DNA of 59,745 nucleotides, taken from positions 7,189-66,933 of the forward strand of contig NZVR01000092.1 of NCBI GenBank assembly GCA_002701545.1, read 5' to 3'. The position numbers were made by a program, and so were the translations under genes. The notes below the pieces were generated by a model. The model was not told the origin of the DNA. It did no database searches and saw nothing but the letters and a program-made list of their open reading frames with translations. This DNA is from Blastopirellula sp. Lineage in GTDB: Bacteria; Planctomycetota; Planctomycetia; Pirellulales; Pirellulaceae. Shown one piece after another: positions 47,481 through 56,081 of the stretch (its first letter is position 1; the number at the start of each line of letters is the position of its first letter).

Positions 47481-48848
47481 ATGCCTGTATTCCGATTTGT
47501 TACCCGTCGACTACTTCCCACGTTTCGCGCACCACACGTCCGATTCCTGGGTGTCAGTGCGTTACTGTGGAGTATGCACTTATTGCTTGGTGCGCTTCAA
47601 CTGCAGGCCGACGATTGGCCACAGTTTCAGGGCCCCCGGCGCAATAACCACTCGGCCGAGACCGGACTGCTTGCAACCTGGCCGGAAGCCGGACCGCCCC
47701 TTGCCTGGGCCTTTCGCAAAGCGGGCGCTGGCTATTCTTCACCAGCTGTGGTCAACGGCCGCGTTTATCTCACGGGTGGCAGAAACGGCAGGGCTGAACT
47801 GTTCTGTCTCGATGCCCAAAACGGTAATGAGCTTTGGGCTCTGCCCCTAAACAACAAGAGTTTTGATTTTGAAGGAAACGCATGGGGCGCGGGTCCTCGA
47901 GCCGCTCCAACCGTCGACGGCACGGCAGTTTACGCACTTGCTGGCGACGGCCAACTTGTCTGCGCCACGATTGGCGGTACGTTGCAATGGCAAATCAACA
48001 TGATTGGCGATCTGGGGGGAGCAATCAAAAATGTCGACGCGGGAGAACCTCAGACGCTTGGATGGGGATATTGCTGGGGCCCTGTCGTTGACGGCGATCA
48101 TTTGATTTGCACGCCAGGCAGCACAGACGGCGAGGGGCTCGTGGTCGCTCTCGATAAAACCACTGGCAAAGTCGTGTGGCGCAGCAAGGACCTCAATGCA
48201 GAGGCAACTTACGCGTCGCCTATCATCGCCAACATTGGCGGCATCAAGCAATACTTGGTGATGACTCAATTCGGCATTGCATCCGTGGCGGCCGATACTG
48301 GCAAACTGCTCTGGTACTACGAGCGTTCACGACCTTATTCAGATGTTGTCGTTCCCACTCCCGTTTGCCGTGGCAACTATGTATACGCCAGTACGGGAGA
48401 TGGGTGCGACCTGATTGAGGTCTCCATGAACGGCAGCCGAGCATTCACGGTTGCAGAGGTGTACACCAGCAGGAACATGAAGAACTCGATTGGTGGCTTT
48501 GTTTTCCACGCTGGCTACATCTTTGGGACTTCCGAACGCCGCGGCTGGGTTTGCCAGGATTTCGCGACGGGAAAAATCGCTTGGTACCAACGCGCCAACA
48601 AGAGCGTTGGTGATGGATCATTGATTTTTGCCGACGGCCACCTCTACCTTTACGGCGAAAAGACCGCTGAAGTCAGCTTAATCGAAGCATCTTCCGAAGC
48701 GTGGTTGGAAAAGGGACGCTTTGTCTTGCCGGCAAAATCGCAAAACCCGGCTCCTAGCGGCAAGAACTGGACACGCCCCGTAATCGCAAACGGGATGCTG
48801 TACATTCGCGATCAAGAGCTGCTTTTTTGCTATCGCGTGAAGAAGTAA
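47481..48848 (+). CDS. Secreted PQQ-like beta-propeller protein (1 of 3)
   Basis: 455 aa from the ATG at 47481; a TTG two codons upstream is in frame. An N-terminal hydrophobic stretch at about 22-42 acts as signal or anchor, ending QADDWPQFQGPRRN. The W-P-Q-F-x-G-P-x-R-x-x-x start is typical of planctomycete quinoprotein-like propellers. Blades with Ala/Gly-Trp docking follow (SSPAVVNGRVYLTGGRNG; LVVALDKTTGKVVWRSKD). No PQQ-enzyme calcium/Glu-Asn-Asp site can be identified, so it may be non-enzymatic. It starts a run of three propellers and an FG-GAP gene with gaps of 36-58 bp. Confidence 0.9.
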   Translation: MPVFRFVTRRLLPTFRAPHVRFLGVSALLWSMHLLLGALQLQADDWPQFQGPRRNNHSAETGLLATWPEAGPPLAWAFRKAGAGYSSPAVVNGRVYLTGGRNGRAELFCLDAQNGNELWALPLNNKSFDFEGNAWGAGPRAAPTVDGTAVYALAGDGQLVCATIGGTLQWQINMIGDLGGAIKNVDAGEPQTLGWGYCWGPVVDGDHLICTPGSTDGEGLVVALDKTTGKVVWRSKDLNAEATYASPIIANIGGIKQYLVMTQFGIASVAADTGKLLWYYERSRPYSDVVVPTPVCRGNYVYASTGDGCDLIEVSMNGSRAFTVAEVYTSRNMKNSIGGFVFHAGYIFGTSERRGWVCQDFATGKIAWYQRANKSVGDGSLIFADGHLYLYGEKTAEVSLIEASSEAWLEKGRFVLPAKSQNPAPSGKNWTRPVIANGMLYIRDQELLFCYRVKK

Positions 48849-48906
48849 GCACTCAACGACCAACCATTCAACATCGCTTGAAATACAACTCGGAGTCAGG
48901 ATCCTG

Positions 48907-51135
48907 ATGAAATTGCCAATTGAGATTCTCGTATGGTTCGCACTATTGGCGTCGCCGCTTCTAGCGAATGACTGGCCCAATTGGCGCGGTCCCGAAGCGA
49001 ACGGCGTCTCACGTGAAACCGGCTTGCCAGCTGACCTGGAAGATGTGCTGTGGATGAAAAAGAATGTCAGCTGCCGTTCGACTCCGATCGTAATGAACGA
49101 CAAGGTTTACGTCGTAAGTAAGATCGGAGAAGGCGTCGATGAACAAGAGCGCGTTGTCTGCATGAACGCCAGGACTGGGGAAGTCATATGGGAACAACGT
49201 TTTGGCATTTTCTTTACCCCGATCGTAAGCATTCGACTTGGCTGGACGGTTCCAGCGGGTGATCCACAGACAGGCAATGTTTACGCGCACGGCACACAGG
49301 GTTTGCTGTATTGTTTCGACGGCGAGACCGGAAAGGTCAAGTGGCAAAAGAGCTTGACAGAAGAGTTCGGTCGGATCACCGGCTACGGCGGCCGGGTCAC
49401 CAGCCCCGTGGTGGAAGGCAACCTGGTAATCATCAGCATGATTAGTTCGAACTGGGGTGCTCATGGGGGTGGAGGCGTGCGTTTCCTGGCGTTTGACAAG
49501 TACCATGGAGACTTGGTCTGGTGGAGCACCACCGGCATTCGCCCGTCGAACACGTATCGCTGCGTCCCCGTCGTCACCACACTCAATGGCCAGCGAATCT
49601 TGATTAGCGGGGGCGGTGACGGACACCTCCACGCTTTCCAAGTCAACACGGGCAAGAAGATATGGAGCTTTGAATTCGGCAATGGAGCGATGAATCCCGC
49701 ACCAATCGTCGATGGCAACTTGCTCTACGCCGCTCACGGCGAAGAGATCCCGGGCCGCGCGACCGTGGGGCGCGTCGCCTGCCTTGACATTAGCGGAGCG
49801 GAGCCAAAAGTCGTCTGGGACACGGACGGCATCGAGTTTAAATATCCTTCACCGATGCTCGCTGGCGGACAGCTATTCCTACCTGACCGCCAGGGTCGTC
49901 TGTATTGCTTTGACGCAAAGAGTGGTGATCGACTATGGCGTGCCAAGTTCGGACGCAACTGCACCGGATCGCCTACATACGGCGACGGCAAAATCTACCT
50001 CAGTTCCGTTCACGGCTACTTTCATATTTTGGATGCGCAGAACAATGGCCGGCGCATTTCGCGGAAACGTTTCCAGCCAGCAGACCCAAAGTTTGATGTA
50101 GAAGTACAAGGTTCCGCGGCGATCTCCAACGGTTGCGTCTACTTCGGCACTACCGAAGAATTTTACTGCCTCGGCAAATACAACAAAACCGAAGTTACGA
50201 TACCGCCACCGCCCGCGGTGCCGCCTGCAAATCTGACTGGTGAGCCCGAGCAACTTCAAGTGATCCCAGCCGAGGTAACCCTCAAAGCAGGGGAACGCGT
50301 CGAATTCCAAGCCAAACTGTTCGACGCAGACGGACAGTTTATCAGAACGACACCGGTCAAGTTGGCATTGGCCGCGATGAAGCGAGGCCCTGGGCTCGCT
50401 GCAGGCGCGACTCTTGCCACCTTGCAAGGTCAGATTGAGCAAGCGAGCTTCACCGCACCAAAGATTGCCGGAGGTCAGAGCGGCACGCTACTCGCTACGG
50501 CTGGCAACCTGCGTACAAGTGTGCGCGTTCGCCAAGTCCCCGATTTACCGTACCGCGAAGACTTCGAAAGCACCGGCCCGGGCTTGATCCCAGCTGGCTG
50601 GACTAACACACAGCTTCGGTACGTCACTACCAAGCTTGATGATGGCAATACGGTGCTGATGAAGACCGCCAGCATTGCCGTGCCTTTCTATCGCCAGTGG
50701 TACGCATTTATTGGAACGCCCGATATGGCGGGCTACTCGATCTCGGCGGATGTGATGGGTCAAGAAGTTCGTGAAAACCGACCTAACATGGGTGTCACGG
50801 CTCACCGATACATTTTGCAGCTCGTTGGCAACGAACAAAAGCTGAGAATCTCGGCCTGGGATGCCATTCCAAGGGTTGCGAAAGAGATTGACTTTGCTTG
50901 GCAACCGGGCACCTGGTACCGCCTGAAGTTAACCGTGCAAACTGAGTCTGACCGAGCCATTGTCCTGGGTAAAGTCTGGAAAACAGGTGAAATTGAACCG
51001 GCTGACTGGACCCTGCAGTTAACCGACAGGAATCCGAATCTTTCAGGCCCTCCCGGGCTCTACGGTTCGGCCCTTGGAATTCAGCCTCCAAGTCCCGGCA
51101 CACCGATCTACTACGACAACATCCTGGTGAAATAA
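48907..51135 (+). CDS. Secreted PQQ-like beta-propeller with C-terminal lectin-like domain (2 of 3)
   Basis: 742 aa; a GGAGTCAGG-like ribosome site precedes the ATG. The signal peptide (about 1-20) ends in ANDWPNWRGPEANGV. The propeller runs to about residue 430 (PVVEGNLVIISMISSNWGAH; LFLPDRQGRLYCFDAKSGDR). An Ig-like part follows (VIPAEVTLKAGERVEFQAKL). The C-terminal domain of about 200 residues (YREDFESTGPGLIPAGWTN ... TPIYYDNILVK) looks like a concanavalin/DUF1080-type beta-sandwich, suggesting glycan or surface binding. It starts 58 bp after the previous gene. Confidence 0.9.
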   Translation: MKLPIEILVWFALLASPLLANDWPNWRGPEANGVSRETGLPADLEDVLWMKKNVSCRSTPIVMNDKVYVVSKIGEGVDEQERVVCMNARTGEVIWEQRFGIFFTPIVSIRLGWTVPAGDPQTGNVYAHGTQGLLYCFDGETGKVKWQKSLTEEFGRITGYGGRVTSPVVEGNLVIISMISSNWGAHGGGGVRFLAFDKYHGDLVWWSTTGIRPSNTYRCVPVVTTLNGQRILISGGGDGHLHAFQVNTGKKIWSFEFGNGAMNPAPIVDGNLLYAAHGEEIPGRATVGRVACLDISGAEPKVVWDTDGIEFKYPSPMLAGGQLFLPDRQGRLYCFDAKSGDRLWRAKFGRNCTGSPTYGDGKIYLSSVHGYFHILDAQNNGRRISRKRFQPADPKFDVEVQGSAAISNGCVYFGTTEEFYCLGKYNKTEVTIPPPPAVPPANLTGEPEQLQVIPAEVTLKAGERVEFQAKLFDADGQFIRTTPVKLALAAMKRGPGLAAGATLATLQGQIEQASFTAPKIAGGQSGTLLATAGNLRTSVRVRQVPDLPYREDFESTGPGLIPAGWTNTQLRYVTTKLDDGNTVLMKTASIAVPFYRQWYAFIGTPDMAGYSISADVMGQEVRENRPNMGVTAHRYILQLVGNEQKLRISAWDAIPRVAKEIDFAWQPGTWYRLKLTVQTESDRAIVLGKVWKTGEIEPADWTLQLTDRNPNLSGPPGLYGSALGIQPPSPGTPIYYDNILVK

Positions 51136-51183
51136 AGCACCCCTCTCAGCGAAAACGCTCGCCTTATTCTGGAGTAGGCATCA

Positions 51184-52740
51184 ATGCGAAATACAACTAG
51201 ACAAATGTGGATCGCCGCATTGGCTTCATTGTCCGTGCTGTCGTGTTTGGTCACCGTCCACGCCCAGAATCGTCCCGAACTACTTGAACTTCCTGCCCAA
51301 GACTGGCGGATGTATGGCGGGCATCTCAAGCGAAACTTCGCGAATCCCCTGGCAACGGGGCTCCCTGATTCTTGGGACATCAGTGACGGCACGAACGTGG
51401 CCTACTCGATTCAACTGGGCTCCCGTGCCTACGGCGGTCCGGTCATGAGCAGTGGCAGAATTCTGATCGGCACGAACAACGAGTTCCCTCGTGATCCATC
51501 CATCAAGGGCGACAAGGGCGTCATGATGTGTTTCAACGAGAAGAATGGTGCTTTTCTCTGGCAGGTGGTGCACGACAAACTCAAAGCGGGACGGGTATGG
51601 GATTGGCCTCAGCAAGGCGTTTGCTCAACACCCTGCATCGAAGGCGATCGCTTTTACTACATCAGCAATCGCTGCGAAGCCATCTGCAGCGACTTGAAGA
51701 CCGGCGAGATTCACTGGAAGCTCGATATGATTGGCAAATTAAACGTGTTTCCGCATAACATCGCGGTCTGTTCTCCAATGATCGTCGGCGACTCGCTCTT
51801 CATGATTACAAGTAACGGTGTCGACGCGGCTCACTTGCGAGTTCCTTCCGAAGGCGCGCCCAGCTTTTTAGCGCTCAACAAGAAAGACGGCAAGGTTCTC
51901 TGGTCCAGTAAACTGCCCAGTCAATCCAATCGCAACATTATGCACGGCCAATGGTCAAACCCGGCATATGCTCAACCAGGCGGCAAGCCCCAAGTGATTT
52001 TTCCCGGTGGCGACGGCTGGATTTACAGCTTCACCCCCAAGGGCAAGTTACTCTGGAAGTTCGATTGCAATCCGAAAGATGCCGTCTACAAGTTAGGCGG
52101 CCGTGGTACAGCAAACGACTTTATCGCCACGCCTGTCATCTACAAGGACCGGCTCTATATCGCCGTTGGTCAGGACCCCGAACACGACACAGGAGTTGGT
52201 CACCTTTACTGCATTGACATCACCAAGGTACCAACTCGCAAGGACAAGGATGTGTCACCGACCCTGGTTGACGCCCGCGCCCCCACATTGCAGGAGAAGC
52301 CGAACCCTGACTCGGCTCAGGTCTGGCACTACGGAGGTCCCGCGACCAAAGACAAACCGAGCCCAACGGACGAGACTTACTACTTTGGTCGCTCCATGTC
52401 CACTTGTGCCATTATGGATGACATTCTTTACATTACCGAACTAGGTGGGCATGTTCACTGCCTTGATGCTACTACCGGTAAGCTGTATTGGACGGAGAAT
52501 ATGTTCGCCAACACGTGGTCATCTCCCTGTGTCGCCGACGGCAAAGTATTTGTGGGCAATGATGATGGCATCATGTACGTCTTTAAACATAGCAAAGAGC
52601 TGGAGTTGCTCGCGGAAATCGAGCACGAAGACGGCACGAAGCTGCGTACGACGCCCGTCGTTGCTAATGGACGCTTGTACTACATGACTGAGAATCCTAC
52701 GAAGTTGTGGGTGATCGAAGCAGGCGCAAATCAAAACTAG
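51184..52740 (+). CDS. Secreted PQQ-like beta-propeller protein (3 of 3)
   Basis: 518 aa; CTGGAG lies about 10 bp upstream. A signal peptide (about 1-28, ending HAQNRP) is followed by DWRMYGGHLKRNFANPLATG, then propeller blades (VMSSGRILIGTNNEFPRD; VCSTPCIEGDRFYYISNRCE; GKVFVGNDDGIMYVFKHSKE). It is a quinoprotein-alcohol-dehydrogenase-like fold without a cytochrome domain. Redox function with PQQ is possible but not shown; such proteins may instead be assembly or binding proteins. It starts 48 bp after gene 2 and ends 36 bp before the FG-GAP gene. Confidence 0.9.
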   Translation: MRNTTRQMWIAALASLSVLSCLVTVHAQNRPELLELPAQDWRMYGGHLKRNFANPLATGLPDSWDISDGTNVAYSIQLGSRAYGGPVMSSGRILIGTNNEFPRDPSIKGDKGVMMCFNEKNGAFLWQVVHDKLKAGRVWDWPQQGVCSTPCIEGDRFYYISNRCEAICSDLKTGEIHWKLDMIGKLNVFPHNIAVCSPMIVGDSLFMITSNGVDAAHLRVPSEGAPSFLALNKKDGKVLWSSKLPSQSNRNIMHGQWSNPAYAQPGGKPQVIFPGGDGWIYSFTPKGKLLWKFDCNPKDAVYKLGGRGTANDFIATPVIYKDRLYIAVGQDPEHDTGVGHLYCIDITKVPTRKDKDVSPTLVDARAPTLQEKPNPDSAQVWHYGGPATKDKPSPTDETYYFGRSMSTCAIMDDILYITELGGHVHCLDATTGKLYWTENMFANTWSSPCVADGKVFVGNDDGIMYVFKHSKELELLAEIEHEDGTKLRTTPVVANGRLYYMTENPTKLWVIEAGANQN

Positions 52741-52776
52741 CCTGCAATCCATTTCTGTTTCCTTTGGAGAATCGGT

Positions 52777-54573
52777 ATGTTTCGTCTATTTCTTTGCCTA
52801 GCTCTCATGCTCGGACACGTCCTCATCACAGCAGGCCACGAACTGCCAAATGGTAAAATTGAACGTCGTGTACAAGTTAGTGTGAAACCGGACCGCGTCC
52901 TGGTGGAGTATTCGCTGGCAATGAACGCAGTGACGCTGGAAGCCGAGCTGCGTAAATGTGGGCAGAAGCCTGCCGAAACGTTCGATACCATGTGGCAGCA
53001 ATATCAGAAGATCATTCTGCCAGCGATTCACCAGCACCTGCGACTCAGCGTTGATGGAAAGAGCACTCCCCTCCAACCGATTCGAGCGGAGTATTCAGGT
53101 TGGAGCCACCGCCACCTGACGTGCCTTCTCAAGGCAGACGTTGCACTCACTCAGCGACCCCAAAAGCTCGTGGTGACCGATGGAAATTTTTGTGATGCTC
53201 CCGGCAATTATCGCATCGCGATGAAGCCCCGTTCCGGCGTGAGGATGAAAAATTCGACCGTTTCGCCCACTCTCACAAGGGCAAAACCGATCGTCTTGAT
53301 GGCGTTAACCAAGCCGCAACAGCAAGCCGCAGCTCGGGCTCAGGGAGAATTTGCGTTACCAACCGAGAAGGATCGCGAACTCATCTCATGGAACACCAAG
53401 CAGCTATCAGCGACATTTTTTGGTGAAGGCGCTTTCTTTGGTGACTTCAACAACGATGGAGCGGTCGACGTCGTGTCCGGACCGTTCTGGTATCAAGGGC
53501 CGGAGTTCTCCAAGCAACTCGCATATCGGCGGGCAAAACCATTCAAGCCCGAGGGGTATTCCGACAACTTCCTGACCTTTGTTCACGACTTCAACAACGA
53601 TGGCTGGGACGACATCCTGATCATCGGTTGGCCGGGCTACAGAGAAGGTTACGAACACGTTTGGTATGAAAACCCACAAGGCAAAAAAGGGAACTGGCCC
53701 AGACATGAAGTCTTCAAGGAAGTTGACAACGAATCGCCCGCCTTTGGCAATCTGGTAGGGGACTCAAATCCAGAACTCATTTTTCATTTCCAAGGCCAAC
53801 TCGGCTGGGCGGCCTATGACCCTGAAAACCCCACGCAACCGTGGGTTTTTCACAGAATCTCCGAAAACCTCAAACTCACTCGCTACGCCCATGGGCTGGG
53901 ATTCGGAGACGTTAACGGCGACGGGCGTCCCGATTTCGTGCAATCCAGGGGTTGGTGGGAACAGCCTGAATCTCTCGATGGCGATCCACTGTGGAAACAT
54001 CACGCTTGGCCCTTCGAACTCGACGGTGCCCAAATGCTCGTCTATGACGTTGATGGCGACGGCGACAACGACATCGTGACCGCGGTCGCCTCGCACAAAT
54101 ACGGAATCGCTTGGCTAGAGCACACGAAGACCGATGAGGGCAAAATTGCCTTCAAGATGCATCGTTTCATTAACGAGAAGCCAGAGGAAAACCGTTACGG
54201 TGTGAAATTCTCCCAACCACATGCCCTGGACACAGCTGATGTTAATGGCGACGGGCTCATCGATTTCATCGTCGGCAAGCGTTTTTGGGCGCACGGCCCC
54301 AAAGGGGATCCTGAGCCCAACGCCGCAGCAGTGACTTACTGGTTTGAACTCAAACGCGGAGTCAAAGGCGTCCCCGGTGGAGTTGATTTTGTGCCGCATC
54401 TGATCCACGACGATTCAGGCGTTGGCACCCAGGTAGCAGCAGGGGATCTCAATGGCGACGGCTTGCCTGACGTCATAGCGGGAAACAAGAAAGGCACACA
54501 CATTCATCTGCAGGTGCGAACAAAGGTAACCGAACAGAAATGGCAAGCATCCCAACCGAAGGTGGTGCACTGA
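52777..54573 (+). CDS. Secreted FG-GAP/VCBS-repeat protein with HupE-type N-terminal domain
   Basis: 598 aa; TTGGAGA lies about 8 bp upstream. A signal peptide (about 1-20) is followed by GHELPNGKIERRVQVSVKPD and RVLVEYSLAMNAVTLEAEL. This pattern recalls the extracytoplasmic N-terminal domain of HupE/UreJ-like or related metal-transport proteins. From about residue 215, FG-GAP repeats with Ca2+-type loops appear: DFNNDGAVDVV, DFNNDGWDDIL, DVNGDGRPDFV, DVDGDGDNDIV, DVNGDGLIDFI and DLNGDGLPDVI, which form a seven-bladed integrin-like propeller. The HupE call is by resemblance. It is the last gene of the cluster. Confidence 0.85.
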   Translation: MFRLFLCLALMLGHVLITAGHELPNGKIERRVQVSVKPDRVLVEYSLAMNAVTLEAELRKCGQKPAETFDTMWQQYQKIILPAIHQHLRLSVDGKSTPLQPIRAEYSGWSHRHLTCLLKADVALTQRPQKLVVTDGNFCDAPGNYRIAMKPRSGVRMKNSTVSPTLTRAKPIVLMALTKPQQQAAARAQGEFALPTEKDRELISWNTKQLSATFFGEGAFFGDFNNDGAVDVVSGPFWYQGPEFSKQLAYRRAKPFKPEGYSDNFLTFVHDFNNDGWDDILIIGWPGYREGYEHVWYENPQGKKGNWPRHEVFKEVDNESPAFGNLVGDSNPELIFHFQGQLGWAAYDPENPTQPWVFHRISENLKLTRYAHGLGFGDVNGDGRPDFVQSRGWWEQPESLDGDPLWKHHAWPFELDGAQMLVYDVDGDGDNDIVTAVASHKYGIAWLEHTKTDEGKIAFKMHRFINEKPEENRYGVKFSQPHALDTADVNGDGLIDFIVGKRFWAHGPKGDPEPNAAAVTYWFELKRGVKGVPGGVDFVPHLIHDDSGVGTQVAAGDLNGDGLPDVIAGNKKGTHIHLQVRTKVTEQKWQASQPKVVH

Positions 54574-55132
54574 GCCGCAGGCATTCGCCAAATCCACCAG
54601 CGTGCTGCGTTGCCTAGCGGTCACTTCACGTCAACAGAAAGGGTCTGGCGATCAAGTCAATACCGCAGGGAATTCCCACCGCTACTGCGTCCAGACATTC
54701 GCGGATCGCCTTGAGCCAAGCATCCACCAGGGAGCGAATGCCTGCGGTCTGGTGTAATCGAATCACGGTTGGCACCGCTTTCAGTGACACATGTCGCATC
54801 AACTCCCCCAAAACGGGCATTCACGTCGGGTAACGGATTCCGTCGCTTCCGTGCTCACGTCGCGTTTACCGTGGCCAGTACCACCTGTGGCGACATCCAG
54901 ACAGCACCCTTCGTTGTCGCACATCCAGGTCATTGCCGATTCGAAGACGTCCTGATCGTCAGGGATGACCTCCGCAAGAGTTGCCCGGGAAACGTGAGCA
55001 CCTCTGTCAGGTAACCGTGGATTGCCGGCCCACCTCAATCTTCATCCTGGCCACTGCCGGCTCGATCTGAAACGTTGAAAAAACAATGCGGGAGTCACGC
55101 TTGAAATCGTAGCGGATGCGTGATGCATAGAA
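54574..55132. other. Unassigned stretch between the FG-GAP gene and the isomerase gene
   Basis: 559 bases. Two short minus-strand frames (54626-54820 and 54799-55038) are open but lack a ribosome site or known motif and overlap each other. They could be the remains of a decayed gene. Nothing else was recognised. Confidence 0.45.
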
Positions 55133-56056
55133 TCAAAAGTTGTCCGCGTCGACATAGGCATCGATCACGGCTTGCTCGCCCTCGGCGCCCTTGCCGGAAT
55201 TACCATGCTCCATTCCCAGCACTCCCTCGAACTTGCGTGAATGGATGTACTTGAAGATGTTGCGATAGTTGATTTCACCAGTCCCCGGTTCTTTGCGTCC
55301 CGGATTATCGCCGCATTGGAAGTAACCAATCTCGTCCCAGCATTTCTCGATATTCGGGATCAGATTGCCTTCCGTAATCTGCTGATGATAGACGTCAAAC
55401 AGGATCTTACAGGATGGGCTGTTCACGGCTTTACAGATGGCGTAGGCCTGCGGCGAACCTTGCAGAAAAGTCCCACCGTGATTGGCGAACCAGTTGAGCG
55501 GTTCGAGCACCATCACCAGCTGATGCGGTTCGAGTAGGTCCGAGCATCGCCTCAGCAACTCGATCACGTTTGCCGTCTGATATCCCATGGCGAGCCGATT
55601 GCGTCCCGTTTCATCGACGTTCCCGGGAACCACGGTCATCCACTTCGCATTGACTCGTTTTGCCACCTCAATGGAATCCTGGATATCTTTGAGCACGGCA
55701 TCCCACACGTCCTTGTCTTTGCGAGCAAAGGTGAGCTTCCCAATCGACCCGTGAGCCACAAACACACCCATCTGCATTCCCAGCTGTTCCATCGTCCGAG
55801 CGATCTTCTCCTGAAGTTCGACGGGACGTTTCTTCATGCCGTTGTCTTCCCATGCGGTAAACCCCTGATCGGCCGCAAATTTGAGCTGGTCGATCGGGTC
55901 ATCACCGGCAGAATGTTTGAACATATTGAAGTGCGGGGCATACTTCAGCTTAAAGCGATGTTTCTTGGCAGCGTCTGGTCCTGCAAGGGAAACGGTTGGG
56001 GCGACGGCAGCCGCACCGATCGCAGCACTCGCGGCGAGAAATTCACGACGTTTCAT
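55133..56056 (-). CDS. Tat-exported TIM-barrel sugar isomerase/epimerase (hydroxypyruvate isomerase-like)
   Basis: 307 aa from the ATG at 56056 (MKRREFLAASAAIGAAAVAP), a twin-arginine-type signal; the frame is open upstream but in the S9 peptidase gap. The xylose-isomerase-like fold is seen as DPIDQLKFAADQGFTAWEDN, VVPGNVDETGR, LEPLNWFANHGGTF, ILFDVYHQQITEGNLI and GYFQCGDNPGRKEPGTGEIN. The Glu/Asp/His/Glu metal positions fit the Hyi/AP-endonuclease-2 group. It acts on a small sugar or sugar acid, here outside the cytoplasm. It ends a minus-strand run with the S9 peptidase (25 bp upstream). Confidence 0.9.
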   Translation of the reverse strand: MKRREFLAASAAIGAAAVAPTVSLAGPDAAKKHRFKLKYAPHFNMFKHSAGDDPIDQLKFAADQGFTAWEDNGMKKRPVELQEKIARTMEQLGMQMGVFVAHGSIGKLTFARKDKDVWDAVLKDIQDSIEVAKRVNAKWMTVVPGNVDETGRNRLAMGYQTANVIELLRRCSDLLEPHQLVMVLEPLNWFANHGGTFLQGSPQAYAICKAVNSPSCKILFDVYHQQITEGNLIPNIEKCWDEIGYFQCGDNPGRKEPGTGEINYRNIFKYIHSRKFEGVLGMEHGNSGKGAEGEQAVIDAYVDADNF

Positions 56057-56081
56057 GGTGAGAGTCCTGATTAACGGAGAT

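Noticed and set aside
54626-55038. Transposase remnant between the FG-GAP and isomerase genes
   Set aside because: The short frames show no DDE or other transposase motif and no flanking inverted repeats could be found.
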